Shown here one piece after another: positions 9,557 through 18,458 of a stretch of DNA of 64,000 nt. The notes beneath the pieces were generated by a model. The model was not told where the DNA came from. It saw only the letters and a list, made by a program, of their open reading frames with translations, and did not search any database. A program made the position numbers and the translations under genes. How positions within the stretch are numbered: position 1 is the stretch's first letter; every line of letters begins with the position of its first letter. The stretch spans positions 62,001-126,000 of the forward strand of contig JAFDXN010000031.1 in the NCBI GenBank assembly GCA_018267915.1, read 5' to 3'. This stretch comes from Bacteroidota bacterium. GTDB taxonomy: Bacteria > Bacteroidota > Bacteroidia > Chitinophagales > Chitinophagaceae.

Positions 9557-12500
9557 TTATATTTTATCATAAAGCCAGACTCTTAGTAACGACAGTAACT
9601 GGTCTATGTCCACAGGTTTCGTAATGTAGTCAGACGCTCCGGCTTGTATGCATTTTTCGCGGTCGCCCATCATCGCTTTTGCGGTTACTGCTATTACGGG
9701 AAGTTGCTTCCATTTTCTTTCCTTCCTGATGCGGCTGGCCGTTTCATAGCCGTCCATCTGGGGCATCATCATGTCGAGCAATACAATGTCGATATCCTTA
9801 TTCGCCTCCAGTTTTTCCATGGCCTCCTTACCGTCTATCGCGGTTATCACCTTCATGTCAGCCTTCTCCAGGGCTTTGCCAAGCGAAAATATGTTCCTCA
9901 CGTCGTCATCTACAACCAGCACTGTTTTCCCCTTTAGCACTTCTTTTAGTACACCGAGTTTCCTGAAATCATTCTTCTGGGCATGTCCGCCATTTTTCTC
10001 CACCAGGTGAAGGAACAACGATACCTCATCCAGTATGCGCTGGTAGGAATGTGCGGTTTTTACTACTATGGAGTCAGCGTATTGTTTTATACGCTGTTCA
10101 TCGTTCATTGACAGGCTCTTACCCGTGAATACAATAATAGGCAGGTTCTCCAGTCCGGGGTTCTTCTTTATTTCTTCCAGCGTTACATAAGCGTGCGAAT
10201 CCGGTATGCCCATATCCAGTATCACACAGTCGCTGGCGTTTTTAAGCGCTTCTACTCCTTCTTCGACATCGGTCTTTATTTCCGTATTGATGTCAAAGGA
10301 TTCGAGAAAATAGGCAAGTGCCTTTGCGTGCTTGGGATTGTCTTCTACTATCAATACCTTCTTCTCCTTCTTGTTAAGCACATGTTCCAGCTTGCTGAAT
10401 ACGGTTTGCATTTGCTCATATGCTACCGGTTTGTTGATAAAGTCAATAGCGCCCTTCATCAAGCTCTCTTTCTTTACCGAATGCGAAGACATGATGTGTA
10501 CCGGTATATGTTTCGTTTCCGGATCGGCCTTTAGTTCTTCCATCACTTCCCAGCCACTCTTTACGGGCAGTTGGATATCAAGCAGTATGCCGTTGGGTTT
10601 GTGCGTTTTTGCCAGTTGCAGGCCTTCATCACCTCTTACGGCTACTATGCCTTTATAGCCTTTCTTCCTTGTGAATTCCAGCAGAGACTTTGCGAAATTC
10701 GTGTCGTCCTCGATTATTAGTATTTTCTTGTCCTTGTTAATGGCCTCAGTTCTGTCGTCTGGAATTGCCTCCGGTATAACCTGCGACAGGAACTCTTTGT
10801 ACCGCGATTTTCCGTTTGTGCCGGGCGTAGCGGTTGCTGTTTGCGCCGTTTCTGTTTCCACACTTTGCTCTGCGTTTGCGTCTGTGTCCCGGTCGGCCTG
10901 TCTATAAGGTAGCGATATAGTGAAGGTGCTGCCTTCGTTTTCTGCACTCTGCAGGTAAATATCTCCTCCCAGCAGTTTGGCCAGTTCTTTACTTATCGAT
11001 AAGCCCAGGCCTGTACCGCCATACTTTCGTCGGGTCGATCCGTCAGCTTGTTGAAAGGCGCCGAATATCAATTGCTGTTTGTCTTTGGGTATGCCGATAC
11101 CTGTATCAATTACGCTGAAATTAATGAAGCCGCACGTTTTCTTGTCGGGTGATACGCGCAGCGTGATACTGCCTGTTTGTGTGAACTTATAGGCATTGGA
11201 CAGCAGGTTCTTGAGTATTTGTTCAAGCCGCATTTTGTCCGATTCAATTATCCCGGGAAGCTTTTCAGCTACTTCTATTTTTAAAGGCACTTGCTTTTCG
11301 TTGGCCAGCGGTTCAAAAAGTGCCCGCATATCCTCATTTATTTCATTTATGCGCACTTCACCAAATTCGAGCTGCATCTTGCCGGCTTCTATCTTAGACA
11401 GGTCCAGTATCTCGTCTATTAGCGCCAGTAGGCCATTGCCGGAGCTCTGTATCACTTTTGCATATTCCACCTGCTCATTACTTAGGGTTTTGTCACTATT
11501 CTCTGCCAGTAGCCTGCTCAGTAACAATATCGAGTTGAGCGGTGTGCGCAGCTCATGCGACATGTTCGCCATGAACTCCGATTTGTACCTGGTACTTTGC
11601 GCCAGCTCTTCCGCTTTCCGTTGCACCTCCATGTTGCGTTCCGATATCATTTGGTTACGCTCTTCCAGCAGCCGCGATCGTTCTTCCAGTTCGGCGTTCG
11701 CTTGTTGTAGCTCCTCCTGTTGCACCTTTAGCTCTTCTTCCGAAGCCTGTAGCTTCTCGGTTTGTATTTCCAGCTCGGCATTGATGTTTTCTAACTCGTT
11801 GTGTTGCGCCTGCAATTCTTCGGCTTGTGCCTGTGTTTCTTCCAGCAAGTCCTGCATTCTTTCATAGTTGATCGCTGCACTCAAGCTGATAGCCATGGTT
11901 TCCGCATTGCTGCGCAGGTACTCTATATCAGTCGGATTAGGCTTGCGGAGCATGCCTAGCTCCAGTATGGCAATAGTTGCATCGCCAAACACAAGGGGAA
12001 CTACAATAGCATAATTCGCTTTTGTGCTGCCCACCGAAGATGCTACACGCAGGTAGTCTGCAGGCAGTTCATCCGATACGATCAGCTCCCGGTTTATAGC
12101 CGCCTGCCCGGGTAGGCCGCTGCCCGCGGGTATATATTCAGGCGCATGGCTGGCCGCATAGCTGCCTTGCAGTTTTAAGTTCCTGTCTCCGTCTGCGATG
12201 TATACTGTTGCTATCGGGGCTTTTATATGGCTGGCCACACTGTTCGCTATTTTCCCGGCAACGTTTTTTACAAATCGCTCGCCGCGCACCGAGTCGCTTA
12301 GCGTCATGGTGCCGGTTTGCAGCCAGTTGCGCCGCTCCATCTCACCGAAGTTAGCTTCCAGGGCCTTTACCATGTCATTGAGCGCTTGCGAGATGCGGCC
12401 TAGTTCATCTTTTGCATCATCTGCACTTCTTACGGAGTAGTCGCCTTCGGATATTTTCTTTGTCACGCGCTCCATATTTGCTATCCTTTCTTGCGTCTCC

Positions 12501-13198
12501 AGGTATTTTTGTTCGTCTTCTTTTTGTTTTCTTAACCGTTCATCAAGGTCGCTCTTGATCCTCAGGTAAGCAAGTATGGAGATAAGAATAGAGATCAGTG
12601 CAGCGGCTATCACCATTACAGGGGTATACCTTGTATAGCTACTTTGGATATCAGTACGCTGCGTCAATAAGCTGTTCTCTTCGTAGTTGATCTGGTCCAC
12701 CACTTTCCTAAGCTCATCCATGATGATCCTCCCCTGAGTCATCTCCTCATGGCTTGCGACAAATGCGGTTGTGCGCTCGGCCGTGCTGTTTCCCTGCGCC
12801 TGCTCCAATACATGGCGTAGATGCTCAAAGCGTTGGTCGATCAGCACCTTTGCTTTTGACAGGTTTTGTTGTTGAACCGGGTTATCCGATGTAAGCGTTT
12901 TTAGCTTCTGGTACACTTGCAGATCTTTCTCGTAAGCTCCGTTGTAAGGCTGAAGAAAGGAGGCATCATTAGTAATGATATATCCTCGTTGCCCCGTTTC
13001 GGCATCCTTTACTATCGAAATAAGTTTCTCGGCGTTTCGGATAACTTCGTTCGTATGATTCACCCAATACGATGATTCAATAAGCTTTTTGTTCGAATAA
13101 AAGGCGGCATAAGAGCTGATGAGTAATATCAGTATCGATATCGCAAAAACTACCTGCAGTTGCCGGGTGATCGAATTTGAATTTTCGTGCTTATTCAT
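9557..13198 (-). CDS. Hybrid sensor histidine kinase: CHASE3-HAMP-GAF-HisKA-HATPase-three receivers
   Basis: 1213 aa. TM1 about 12-32, a CHASE3-like extracytoplasmic domain (DAETGQRGYIITND), TM2 about 194-213, HAMP about 215-280, GAF about 290-440, a long Glu/Gln-rich coiled coil about 440-540, HisKA with SHELRTPLNS, an HATPase domain (DTGIGIP, GGTGLGLSI), then three receivers with Asp in LLDIQLP, ILDMGIP and LLDMMMP. The CHASE3-HAMP half resembles a chemoreceptor input region and is a plausible substrate for the adjacent CheR/CheB pair. It overlaps the upstream kinase gene by 8 bases. Output of the phosphorelay is not visible here. Confidence 0.93.
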   Translation of the reverse strand: MNKHENSNSITRQLQVVFAISILILLISSYAAFYSNKKLIESSYWVNHTNEVIRNAEKLISIVKDAETGQRGYIITNDASFLQPYNGAYEKDLQVYQKLKTLTSDNPVQQQNLSKAKVLIDQRFEHLRHVLEQAQGNSTAERTTAFVASHEEMTQGRIIMDELRKVVDQINYEENSLLTQRTDIQSSYTRYTPVMVIAAALISILISILAYLRIKSDLDERLRKQKEDEQKYLETQERIANMERVTKKISEGDYSVRSADDAKDELGRISQALNDMVKALEANFGEMERRNWLQTGTMTLSDSVRGERFVKNVAGKIANSVASHIKAPIATVYIADGDRNLKLQGSYAASHAPEYIPAGSGLPGQAAINRELIVSDELPADYLRVASSVGSTKANYAIVVPLVFGDATIAILELGMLRKPNPTDIEYLRSNAETMAISLSAAINYERMQDLLEETQAQAEELQAQHNELENINAELEIQTEKLQASEEELKVQQEELQQANAELEERSRLLEERNQMISERNMEVQRKAEELAQSTRYKSEFMANMSHELRTPLNSILLLSRLLAENSDKTLSNEQVEYAKVIQSSGNGLLALIDEILDLSKIEAGKMQLEFGEVRINEINEDMRALFEPLANEKQVPLKIEVAEKLPGIIESDKMRLEQILKNLLSNAYKFTQTGSITLRVSPDKKTCGFINFSVIDTGIGIPKDKQQLIFGAFQQADGSTRRKYGGTGLGLSISKELAKLLGGDIYLQSAENEGSTFTISLPYRQADRDTDANAEQSVETETAQTATATPGTNGKSRYKEFLSQVIPEAIPDDRTEAINKDKKILIIEDDTNFAKSLLEFTRKKGYKGIVAVRGDEGLQLAKTHKPNGILLDIQLPVKSGWEVMEELKADPETKHIPVHIMSSHSVKKESLMKGAIDFINKPVAYEQMQTVFSKLEHVLNKKEKKVLIVEDNPKHAKALAYFLESFDINTEIKTDVEEGVEALKNASDCVILDMGIPDSHAYVTLEEIKKNPGLENLPIIVFTGKSLSMNDEQRIKQYADSIVVKTAHSYQRILDEVSLFLHLVEKNGGHAQKNDFRKLGVLKEVLKGKTVLVVDDDVRNIFSLGKALEKADMKVITAIDGKEAMEKLEANKDIDIVLLDMMMPQMDGYETASRIRKERKWKQLPVIAVTAKAMMGDREKCIQAGASDYITKPVDIDQLLSLLRVWLYDKI

Positions 13199-14768
13199 TG
13201 TTGTGTATGGTCTGAATAAAGTTTGTCTTAAAACTGTTTTGATGCATAGGTAACTCTATAATGAACGCAGCACCGTCCCCGGGCTGGCTCTTAGCTGTTA
13301 TGGTGCCTCCATGCTTTTCAATGATCTTCTTTACGATCGCGAGGCCGATGCCCGTACCCTCGTAAGACTCCCTCGCATTAAGGCGCTGGAATATGGTAAA
13401 TATCCTGTCGAGATACTGTTCATCAAAGCCTATCCCATTGTCTTTAACGGTTATGCGGCACATGTCACCTGGCAATATCACTCCCGAGATTTGGATTTCG
13501 GGCCGCAGTTCTGGCCTTGCGAACTTAAGCGAATTGCTTAGAAGGTTTTGAAACACCTGCCGCATCTGGCCGGGCACTGCCTGTATCCGCGGCAGGTCAG
13601 ATATTATTATTGTAGCCTTCTTGTCGTCGATAGTAAATTCCAGGTCTTTAACGATCTCCGAGATAGTTTGCTTAAGGTCCACTTCTTCAAATAATGTGTC
13701 TATCGATAAGCGTGAATAGTTCAGGAGGTCATTGATAAGGCCGGTCATGCGTTGCGACGCCTCAATAATTCGCCCCATGTTGTCCTCGGCTTGGTCACTG
13801 CCGTTCAGATGACGATCTCTCACGATTGTGCTGAATATCTGTATTTTCCGCAACGGCTCCTTCAGGTCATGAGAGGCAACGGACGCGAACTGTTGCAGTT
13901 CGTGATTGCTTGCTTCCAGCTCCTTGTTTTTAGCGATCAGTTCTTCTGTGCGTTGCTGCACCTTCGCTTCAAGGGTTTCATTAGCCGCCTTCTGGTCATG
14001 AATGTCAGTAAAAGTACCAACCCATTTCGATATTGCGTCGCCTTGCCTTATCGGCATAAGCTTCAACAGGTGCCACCTGTAAGAATCTGATACCAGGTTT
14101 TTGATCCGCACCTCTGCTGTCAGGCTCTTACCTTCTCCAACAGTCTTTACGATCTTGGCGGCCACCTCATCATCACCCGGGTCGAACCCGGGCATTTGTT
14201 TATCACTGTTTGAATAGACGTACCATTGCTCGTTCACAAATTCCAGCTCGCCATTCGGTTTCAGCGTAAATGCTATCTGGGGCATCGATTCCAAGATCGA
14301 CCGCTGCTCCTGCATTGTTTTAGTAAGCTGCTGTTCGGCTTCCTTTCTCGTTTGCACTTCCTGCAAAAGGCTCGATTGTATGCGGTTGAGTTCCCTGTTT
14401 TGTTCATACAGGCGATGAAGCGTCTTCACCTTTAGCATGAATATGTCGGCATCTACCGGTTTGGTCACATAATCTACACCACCGGCCGTGTACCCCTTAG
14501 CGATAAATTTTTTGTCAGTGTTTACGGCGGAAAGAAAGATGATCGGAATGTCCTTCGACTTGCTGTATCCTGATATGGTCTCCGCAACTTCGAAGCCGTC
14601 CATGCCGGGCATTTGCACATCAAGGATGATAAGGGAATAATCCGTGTTTAGAATTTTCTTCAGTGCTTCCTCCCCCGAATTGGCTGAATCCACTTCGAAC
14701 GAGTGCATTTCAAGGGTACGCTGAAGCGAGAAAATATTTTCAGCCTTGTCATCAACGATTAGGATCAT
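13191..14768 (-). CDS. Receiver-PAS-histidine kinase
   Basis: 525 aa; first gene of the minus-strand phosphorelay operon. An N-terminal receiver (Asp50 in LIILDVQMPGMDG), a coiled linker about 125-160, a PAS domain about 160-270 (AFTLKPNGELEFVN ... WVGTFTDIHDQKA), a second coiled coil, HisKA with SHDLKEPLRKIQ and HATPase (DNGIGF, GTGIGLAI). No membrane segment, so it is cytoplasmic. The receiver at the front suggests that it takes phosphate from, or is tuned by, another kinase such as its neighbour. It overlaps that gene by 8 bases. Confidence 0.92.
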   Translation of the reverse strand: MILIVDDKAENIFSLQRTLEMHSFEVDSANSGEEALKKILNTDYSLIILDVQMPGMDGFEVAETISGYSKSKDIPIIFLSAVNTDKKFIAKGYTAGGVDYVTKPVDADIFMLKVKTLHRLYEQNRELNRIQSSLLQEVQTRKEAEQQLTKTMQEQRSILESMPQIAFTLKPNGELEFVNEQWYVYSNSDKQMPGFDPGDDEVAAKIVKTVGEGKSLTAEVRIKNLVSDSYRWHLLKLMPIRQGDAISKWVGTFTDIHDQKAANETLEAKVQQRTEELIAKNKELEASNHELQQFASVASHDLKEPLRKIQIFSTIVRDRHLNGSDQAEDNMGRIIEASQRMTGLINDLLNYSRLSIDTLFEEVDLKQTISEIVKDLEFTIDDKKATIIISDLPRIQAVPGQMRQVFQNLLSNSLKFARPELRPEIQISGVILPGDMCRITVKDNGIGFDEQYLDRIFTIFQRLNARESYEGTGIGLAIVKKIIEKHGGTITAKSQPGDGAAFIIELPMHQNSFKTNFIQTIHNNE

Positions 14769-14883
14769 TCCCGTATGTAGTTAGGTGCTTGGATATTGAA
14801 GATAGCAAGCAATTATGCGAATAAAAATCATGCCAAGGCTGTTTCGCACTCTTAATCAGCAGATTGCGGATGGATTACCACAT

Positions 14884-15744
14884 TCATAAATGCTTCAGCA
14901 TTTCATATTGCTGCCCGCTAACTGTAATACCGTTATGCTTAAGGAAAGTATCGAAGCTTATATCCGTAGCATCGATGTTGATGAGCTTTATAGCCGGGTG
15001 TTGGTTGTACTGCGCTAGCTCTTTTAATAGGGCACTGCCGATGCCTTTACGGCGGTGTTCGCGGGCAACAGCAAGTTGCGTAATGTCGCCGGAGCGCGGT
15101 TCAGTGATACCGTAGGCCACCAATATGCCTTCGCCGGACACGCCTTTGATAACAAAATCCCCAAGCGACCGCCTGACGGAATCAAAGCTATTTTGCCAGG
15201 ACGGTTCAAAATCCCACATGCGCATCATCTCTTCGATTTGGTCTAGTCCGGCATCGTAAAGCTGGTATTGCGATGAAAGTCTTCTGCCGGATAAGCTTAG
15301 CTCACGCATGCTTTGCACGTAATAGTTGAAGCTTCTTATAACACCAAAGCCTGTTTTTTTATAGATATCGACTGCAGTGGTATTATGTTGCAGCACTTCC
15401 AGTAGGTACTGTTCAATACCGGCCTTCCTAAGAATAGGCAGAGAAGCCGCAAATATTTTTCCAACAAGGCCACGTCCCCTGTGCGATTTTATGGTGCCTG
15501 TTCCGGTATCGTAAGCGGTTAGTTTACCATGGTAGCTGCCGGGACAATTAAGAATAAAGCTCACCAGCTTATCCTCATCAAATGCACCGAACGACAAGCC
15601 GGGATCATAGCCTCGGCGCTCCAATAGCTGACGTAGTTCTTCGTAGCTCCATGTGCGGTCGTAATCGCGAAAGGCATCTTCCCATGCCCCATATAATTGG
15701 TCGAAGCCCAGTTGTTCCAGCGATCGGATATCTTCTGTGTGCAT
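14884..15744 (-). CDS. Tandem GNAT-family N-acetyltransferase
   Basis: 286 aa with two GNAT-like halves. The first has a degenerate acetyl-CoA loop (SHRGRGLVGKIF followed by EVLQHNTTAVDIYKKTGF); the second has a typical loop REHRRKGIGSALLKELA. Two-domain GNATs of this type acetylate amines or small molecules; the substrate cannot be told. The gene is preceded by the hairpin at 15762-15788, which separates it from the SWIB gene, so it probably has its own start signal in the short gap. Confidence 0.82.
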   Translation of the reverse strand: MHTEDIRSLEQLGFDQLYGAWEDAFRDYDRTWSYEELRQLLERRGYDPGLSFGAFDEDKLVSFILNCPGSYHGKLTAYDTGTGTIKSHRGRGLVGKIFAASLPILRKAGIEQYLLEVLQHNTTAVDIYKKTGFGVIRSFNYYVQSMRELSLSGRRLSSQYQLYDAGLDQIEEMMRMWDFEPSWQNSFDSVRRSLGDFVIKGVSGEGILVAYGITEPRSGDITQLAVAREHRRKGIGSALLKELAQYNQHPAIKLINIDATDISFDTFLKHNGITVSGQQYEMLKHL

Positions 15745-15761
15745 GTCGCTTGCCTTTAAAC

Positions 15762-15788
15762 AAAAAAGCAGGCGATCGCCTGCTTTTT
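15762..15788 (-). terminator. Intrinsic terminator of the SWIB gene
   Basis: A near-perfect palindrome, A-run + GCAGGCGATCGCCTGC + T-run. Read on the minus strand it follows the SWIB gene by 19 bases. Symmetric, so it could stop transcription in both directions. Confidence 0.8.
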
Positions 15789-15807
15789 ATCTTGATGCCA
15801 ATGGCGG

Positions 15808-16242
15808 TTATTTCAGGTGGTTGTTAACTATTTTAGCTAACTCGAACATTGAGATCTGGTTCTTACCGAACAGAGGACGCAGCTTTTCGTCTGCATTCAA
15901 CATCCTCTTGTTGTTGTTGTCCTGGAGTTTGTTCTTCTTGATGTATTCCCAGATCTTCTTTACAACTTCTGTGCGCGGCATTCCGGCGTTACCTATTACT
16001 GCTGCCAGCGTGGGGCTGGGAGTCAGTGGGGCCATGAAAGCTGCGTTTGGTTTTCTTGCTGATTTCTTTTTAGGAGCTGCTTTTTTAGGAGCTGCTTTTT
16101 TTGCTGCTGCCTTCTTAGGAGCTGCTTTCTTTGCTGCTGCTTTTTTAGGAGCTGCTTTTTTTGCTGCGGCCTTTTTAGGAGCTGCTTTCTTAGCTGCTTT
16201 TTTAGGAGCTGCTTTTTTCGCTCCTTTCTTGGCTGTTGCCAT
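15808..16242 (-). CDS. SWIB/MDM2-domain protein with histone-H1-like Lys/Ala/Pro tail
   Basis: 144 aa. Residues 1 to about 63 consist of repeated AAKKAAPKK-type units, like the tails of histone H1 and bacterial HctB/AlgP-type proteins; such tails bind DNA non-specifically. Residues about 70-144 form a SWIB domain (TAAVIGNAGMPRTE-like start, VVKKIWEYIKKNKLQ, then FGKNQISMFELAKIV). SWIB domains occur in chromatin remodellers and in chlamydiae. A nucleoid-associated role is inferred. Codon choice in the tail is repetitive at the DNA level (GGAGCTGCTTTTTT units on the plus strand), so copy number of the repeats may vary between strains. Confidence 0.88.
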   Translation of the reverse strand: MATAKKGAKKAAPKKAAKKAAPKKAAAKKAAPKKAAAKKAAPKKAAAKKAAPKKAAPKKKSARKPNAAFMAPLTPSPTLAAVIGNAGMPRTEVVKKIWEYIKKNKLQDNNNKRMLNADEKLRPLFGKNQISMFELAKIVNNHLK

Positions 16243-16445
16243 AATTTTCGATTTTATGGGTTAACTAATAATTTGTGAATTGGTACCTAAAACTACACAT
16301 TTTATAATTAGGTAATAATCCAATGGAGAATTTTTTAAGGGGATTTACACAACATTTCCACAAAAAATCGCTTTTCTCCCTTGTGACTTGCTTTTCTAAG
16401 CTTTGTTACAGCAGGGAAACCGGCCATTTTCTCTCTTAAAAAGGG
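16243..16445. other. Intergenic region between SWIB gene and tRNA-Pro
   Basis: About 200 AT-rich bases that must hold the SWIB promoter on the minus strand. No convincing ORF or RNA was seen. Confidence 0.5.
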
Positions 16446-16474
16446 TTGCAATAATGCAATTATACTTATCTTCG
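16446..16474 (+). promoter_or_regulatory. Promoter of tRNA-Pro
   Basis: TTG at 16446-16448, an 18-base spacer and TATCTTCG at 16467-16474 match the Bacteroidota -33/-7 pattern with one mismatch (TAnnTTTG). The tRNA begins 17 bases later. Confidence 0.6.
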
Positions 16475-16490
16475 CAATCCTAAATTTGTT

Positions 16491-16564
16491 CGGGAAGTAG
16501 CGCAGCCCGGTAGCGCACATGGCTGGGGGTCATGTGGTCGCAGGTTCGAATCCTGTCTTCCCGA
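16491..16564 (+). tRNA. tRNA-Pro (anticodon GGG)
   Basis: A full cloverleaf: acceptor CGGGAAG/CTTCCCG (7 of 7 paired), D stem GCGC/GCGC, anticodon stem CATGG/TCATG with one G-U pair around loop CTGGGGG, giving anticodon GGG that reads CCC/CCU, and a T arm with loop TTCGAAT. Discriminator base A. The 3' CCA is not encoded. Length 74. Confidence 0.96.
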
Positions 16565-16568
16565 CAGA

Positions 16569-16597
16569 AAAAAGTCCGGCTTAATGCCGGACTTTTT
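16569..16597. terminator. Bidirectional intrinsic terminator between tRNA-Pro and folE
   Basis: AAAAGTCCGGC, loop TTAAT, GCCGGACTTTTT. It follows the tRNA on the plus strand and the convergent folE on the minus strand, and can serve both. Confidence 0.88.
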
Positions 16598-16619
16598 ATT
16601 TCTTCTTTTTCCTTGGAGT

Positions 16620-17216
16620 TTAATGTAGATGTGCGCCGATGAGCTTCATGAACTCTGAGCGTGTTTCGTGCGCGCGGAACTGACCACTGAAGGCTGACGT
16701 AGTGGTTACGCTGTTCTGTTTCGATACCCCCCGCATCATCATGCAGAGGTGATGGGCTTCGATCACTACTGCTACACCCAAAGGGTCGAGTGTCTCCTGT
16801 ATGGCATCCAATATTTGGTGGGTCATGCGCTCCTGTACCTGCAGGCGGCGGGAGAAGCATTCTACCACATGGGCTATTTTGCTGAGCCCCGTTATCCAGC
16901 CATTAGGTATGTAGGCCACATGCGCCTTGCCGAAGAAGGGCAGCATATGGTGCTCGCACATAGAGTAGAGCTCAATATCCTTTACGATTACCATTTCGCT
17001 ATATGATTCATGAAACTTAGCTGATAACAGGATCTCATGCGCGCTCATGCTGTAGCCCTGCGTGATGTATTGCATCGCCTTTGCCACTCTTTCAGGCGTC
17101 TTCAGCAATCCTTCCCTGTTGGGGTCTTCACCCAGCGCCTCCAAAGTAGAGCGGTAGTTCTCGATCAGTTGTTTGGTTGTATCCTGGTCGTAATGGTCTG
17201 TTCTTTTAAATGCCAC
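16620..17216 (-). CDS. folE: GTP cyclohydrolase I
   Basis: 198 aa, the usual length of the type I enzyme, which converts GTP to 7,8-dihydroneopterin triphosphate, the first step to folate and to queuosine. Zinc ligands are visible in [13 protein letters not shown] and in [12 protein letters not shown]; the substrate-binding [12 protein letters not shown] and the C-terminal [15 protein letters not shown] are also intact. It lies about 50 bases downstream of queD on the same strand, which points to shared use of the pterin product. Confidence 0.97.
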   Translation of the reverse strand: MAFKRTDHYDQDTTKQLIENYRSTLEALGEDPNREGLLKTPERVAKAMQYITQGYSMSAHEILLSAKFHESYSEMVIVKDIELYSMCEHHMLPFFGKAHVAYIPNGWITGLSKIAHVVECFSRRLQVQERMTHQILDAIQETLDPLGVAVVIEAHHLCMMMRGVSKQNSVTTTSAFSGQFRAHETRSEFMKLIGAHLH

Positions 17217-17264
17217 GGTTCTTTTTTTGTTGAATAGATGCAGTGTGAGGCAAAAGGTTACAGT

Positions 17265-17675
17265 TTAGCCGAAATATTCCACGTAAATGCGCGGTGTCTC
17301 CTGTAGTTTGATCGCATGCAGTTGTGCGCCGTTCTTTTCTATATGCGGCTTTAGCTCGTGCCATATCGCCATAGCAAAGTTCTCTGCGCTGGTGAATTTG
17401 CCCTTCATAAACTCGACGTCGAGGTTAAGATTACGGTGATCCACCTTTTCCACTATCACATCTTTTACCAGGTCGCCGAGGGTCTTGGCATTGTATATAA
17501 AGCCGGTATCGGGGTGCGGCTCACCTTTGATGGTGACATGCAACTCATAGTTGTGGCCATGCCAGTTGGCATTGGCGCACTTGCCGAATACCTCTTTATT
17601 CTGTTCCTCAGTCCAGTTATCGTTCGATAATTTGTGGGCGGCATTAAAATGCTCAACCCTTGTCAAATAAACCAT
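17265..17675 (-). CDS. queD: 6-pyruvoyltetrahydropterin/6-carboxytetrahydropterin synthase (QueD family)
   Basis: 136 aa, zinc enzyme acting on dihydroneopterin triphosphate. Zinc-binding His in FNAAHKL and HGHNYEL, the catalytic Cys in FGKCANANWHGH, and VDHRNLN with a later ETPRIYVEY are family landmarks. It sits just upstream of folE in the same orientation, consistent with a folE-queD unit feeding queuosine precursor synthesis. The family also includes PTPS enzymes of biopterin synthesis; QueD is favoured in bacteria. It is divergent from mqnB. Confidence 0.92.
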   Translation of the reverse strand: MVYLTRVEHFNAAHKLSNDNWTEEQNKEVFGKCANANWHGHNYELHVTIKGEPHPDTGFIYNAKTLGDLVKDVIVEKVDHRNLNLDVEFMKGKFTSAENFAMAIWHELKPHIEKNGAQLHAIKLQETPRIYVEYFG

Positions 17676-17743
17676 TTCTTCTATTTAATCCTGCAAAATT
17701 ACGCCTACATAATGGTTTGGCAAAAATGTGTTTACTTGCGGTT

Positions 17744-18418
17744 ATGAAGGTATTGCTTACGGCAGCCACTGAGGGAGAACTGGGACTTGCGCTTGCCCAT
17801 TTACAGCAGCACTGGCAGGCTATCGGGCCGCACCATTTCACGAAAGGGGCAAATGAACTGAGGGTGCATATTGGTGGGGTGGGGATGGTGGCCACTGTTT
17901 ATAGCCTTATGAAGCTGCTGCGCACGAATACCTGCGACTTTGCACTACAGGCCGGAGTAGGCGGCAGTTTCGATCATCGTATAGCGCTTGGCGATGTCGT
18001 TTCCATAAGTAGTGACCAATACGGCGACCTTGGCGCACAGGACGGCTACAACTACCTCGACATCTTTGAACTGGGCCTGCTGGCTGAGAACGAAGCACCC
18101 TTCAACAATGGCAAGTTGCCTGCGCCGTCATCAACCGTAGCCGATAAAATTTTATTACCGAAAGCAACAGCCCTGACCGTGAACTCTGTGAGTGGTACCG
18201 ACTTTATGGTGAAGGCCCGCAGGCAGAAGTTCAATTGCCAGGTGGAGAGTATGGAGGGAGCCGCTTTTCATTACGTGTGCCTGATGGAAAATATACCCTT
18301 TGCGCAGGTGCGGGCGATATCTAACTACGTAGAGCCGCGCGATAAGAGCAAGTGGAAAATGAAAGAGGCGGTTATCAACTTAAACAATTGGCTCATCGGT
18401 TTTATAGAGTCTTTGTAA
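17744..18418 (+). CDS. mqnB: Futalosine hydrolase
   Basis: 224 aa from the ATG at 17744 (MKVLLTAATEGEL); the longer frame from 17660 would overlap queD's start on the other strand and adds a non-family leader. Member of the nucleoside phosphorylase fold: glycine-rich LQAGVGGSFDHRI and the substrate-binding ESMEGAAFHYVCL near the C-terminal end. It removes hypoxanthine from futalosine in the alternative menaquinone pathway. The next gene, mqnD, works two steps later, which strengthens the call. Confidence 0.92.
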   Translation: MKVLLTAATEGELGLALAHLQQHWQAIGPHHFTKGANELRVHIGGVGMVATVYSLMKLLRTNTCDFALQAGVGGSFDHRIALGDVVSISSDQYGDLGAQDGYNYLDIFELGLLAENEAPFNNGKLPAPSSTVADKILLPKATALTVNSVSGTDFMVKARRQKFNCQVESMEGAAFHYVCLMENIPFAQVRAISNYVEPRDKSKWKMKEAVINLNNWLIGFIESL

Positions 18419-18439
18419 CGCCCAGCCTCCATACCTTTG
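18412..18439 (+). promoter_or_regulatory. Promoter of mqnD
   Basis: TTTG at 18412 and a perfect -7 box TACCTTTG at 18432-18439, 16 bases apart; it overlaps the 3' end of mqnB, so mqnD can be transcribed independently. Confidence 0.6.
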
Positions 18440-18458
18440 CAGCAATCAGCCTGATGAT

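Noticed and set aside
11196..11867. 223-aa plus-strand open frame opposite the hybrid kinase
   Set aside because: Ser-rich shadow of the Glu/Gln-rich coiled coil on the other strand; no independent support.
15737..16264. 175-aa plus-strand frame opposite the SWIB gene
   Set aside because: Its AAAFLGAAFFA repeats are the complement of the AAKKAAPKK tail.
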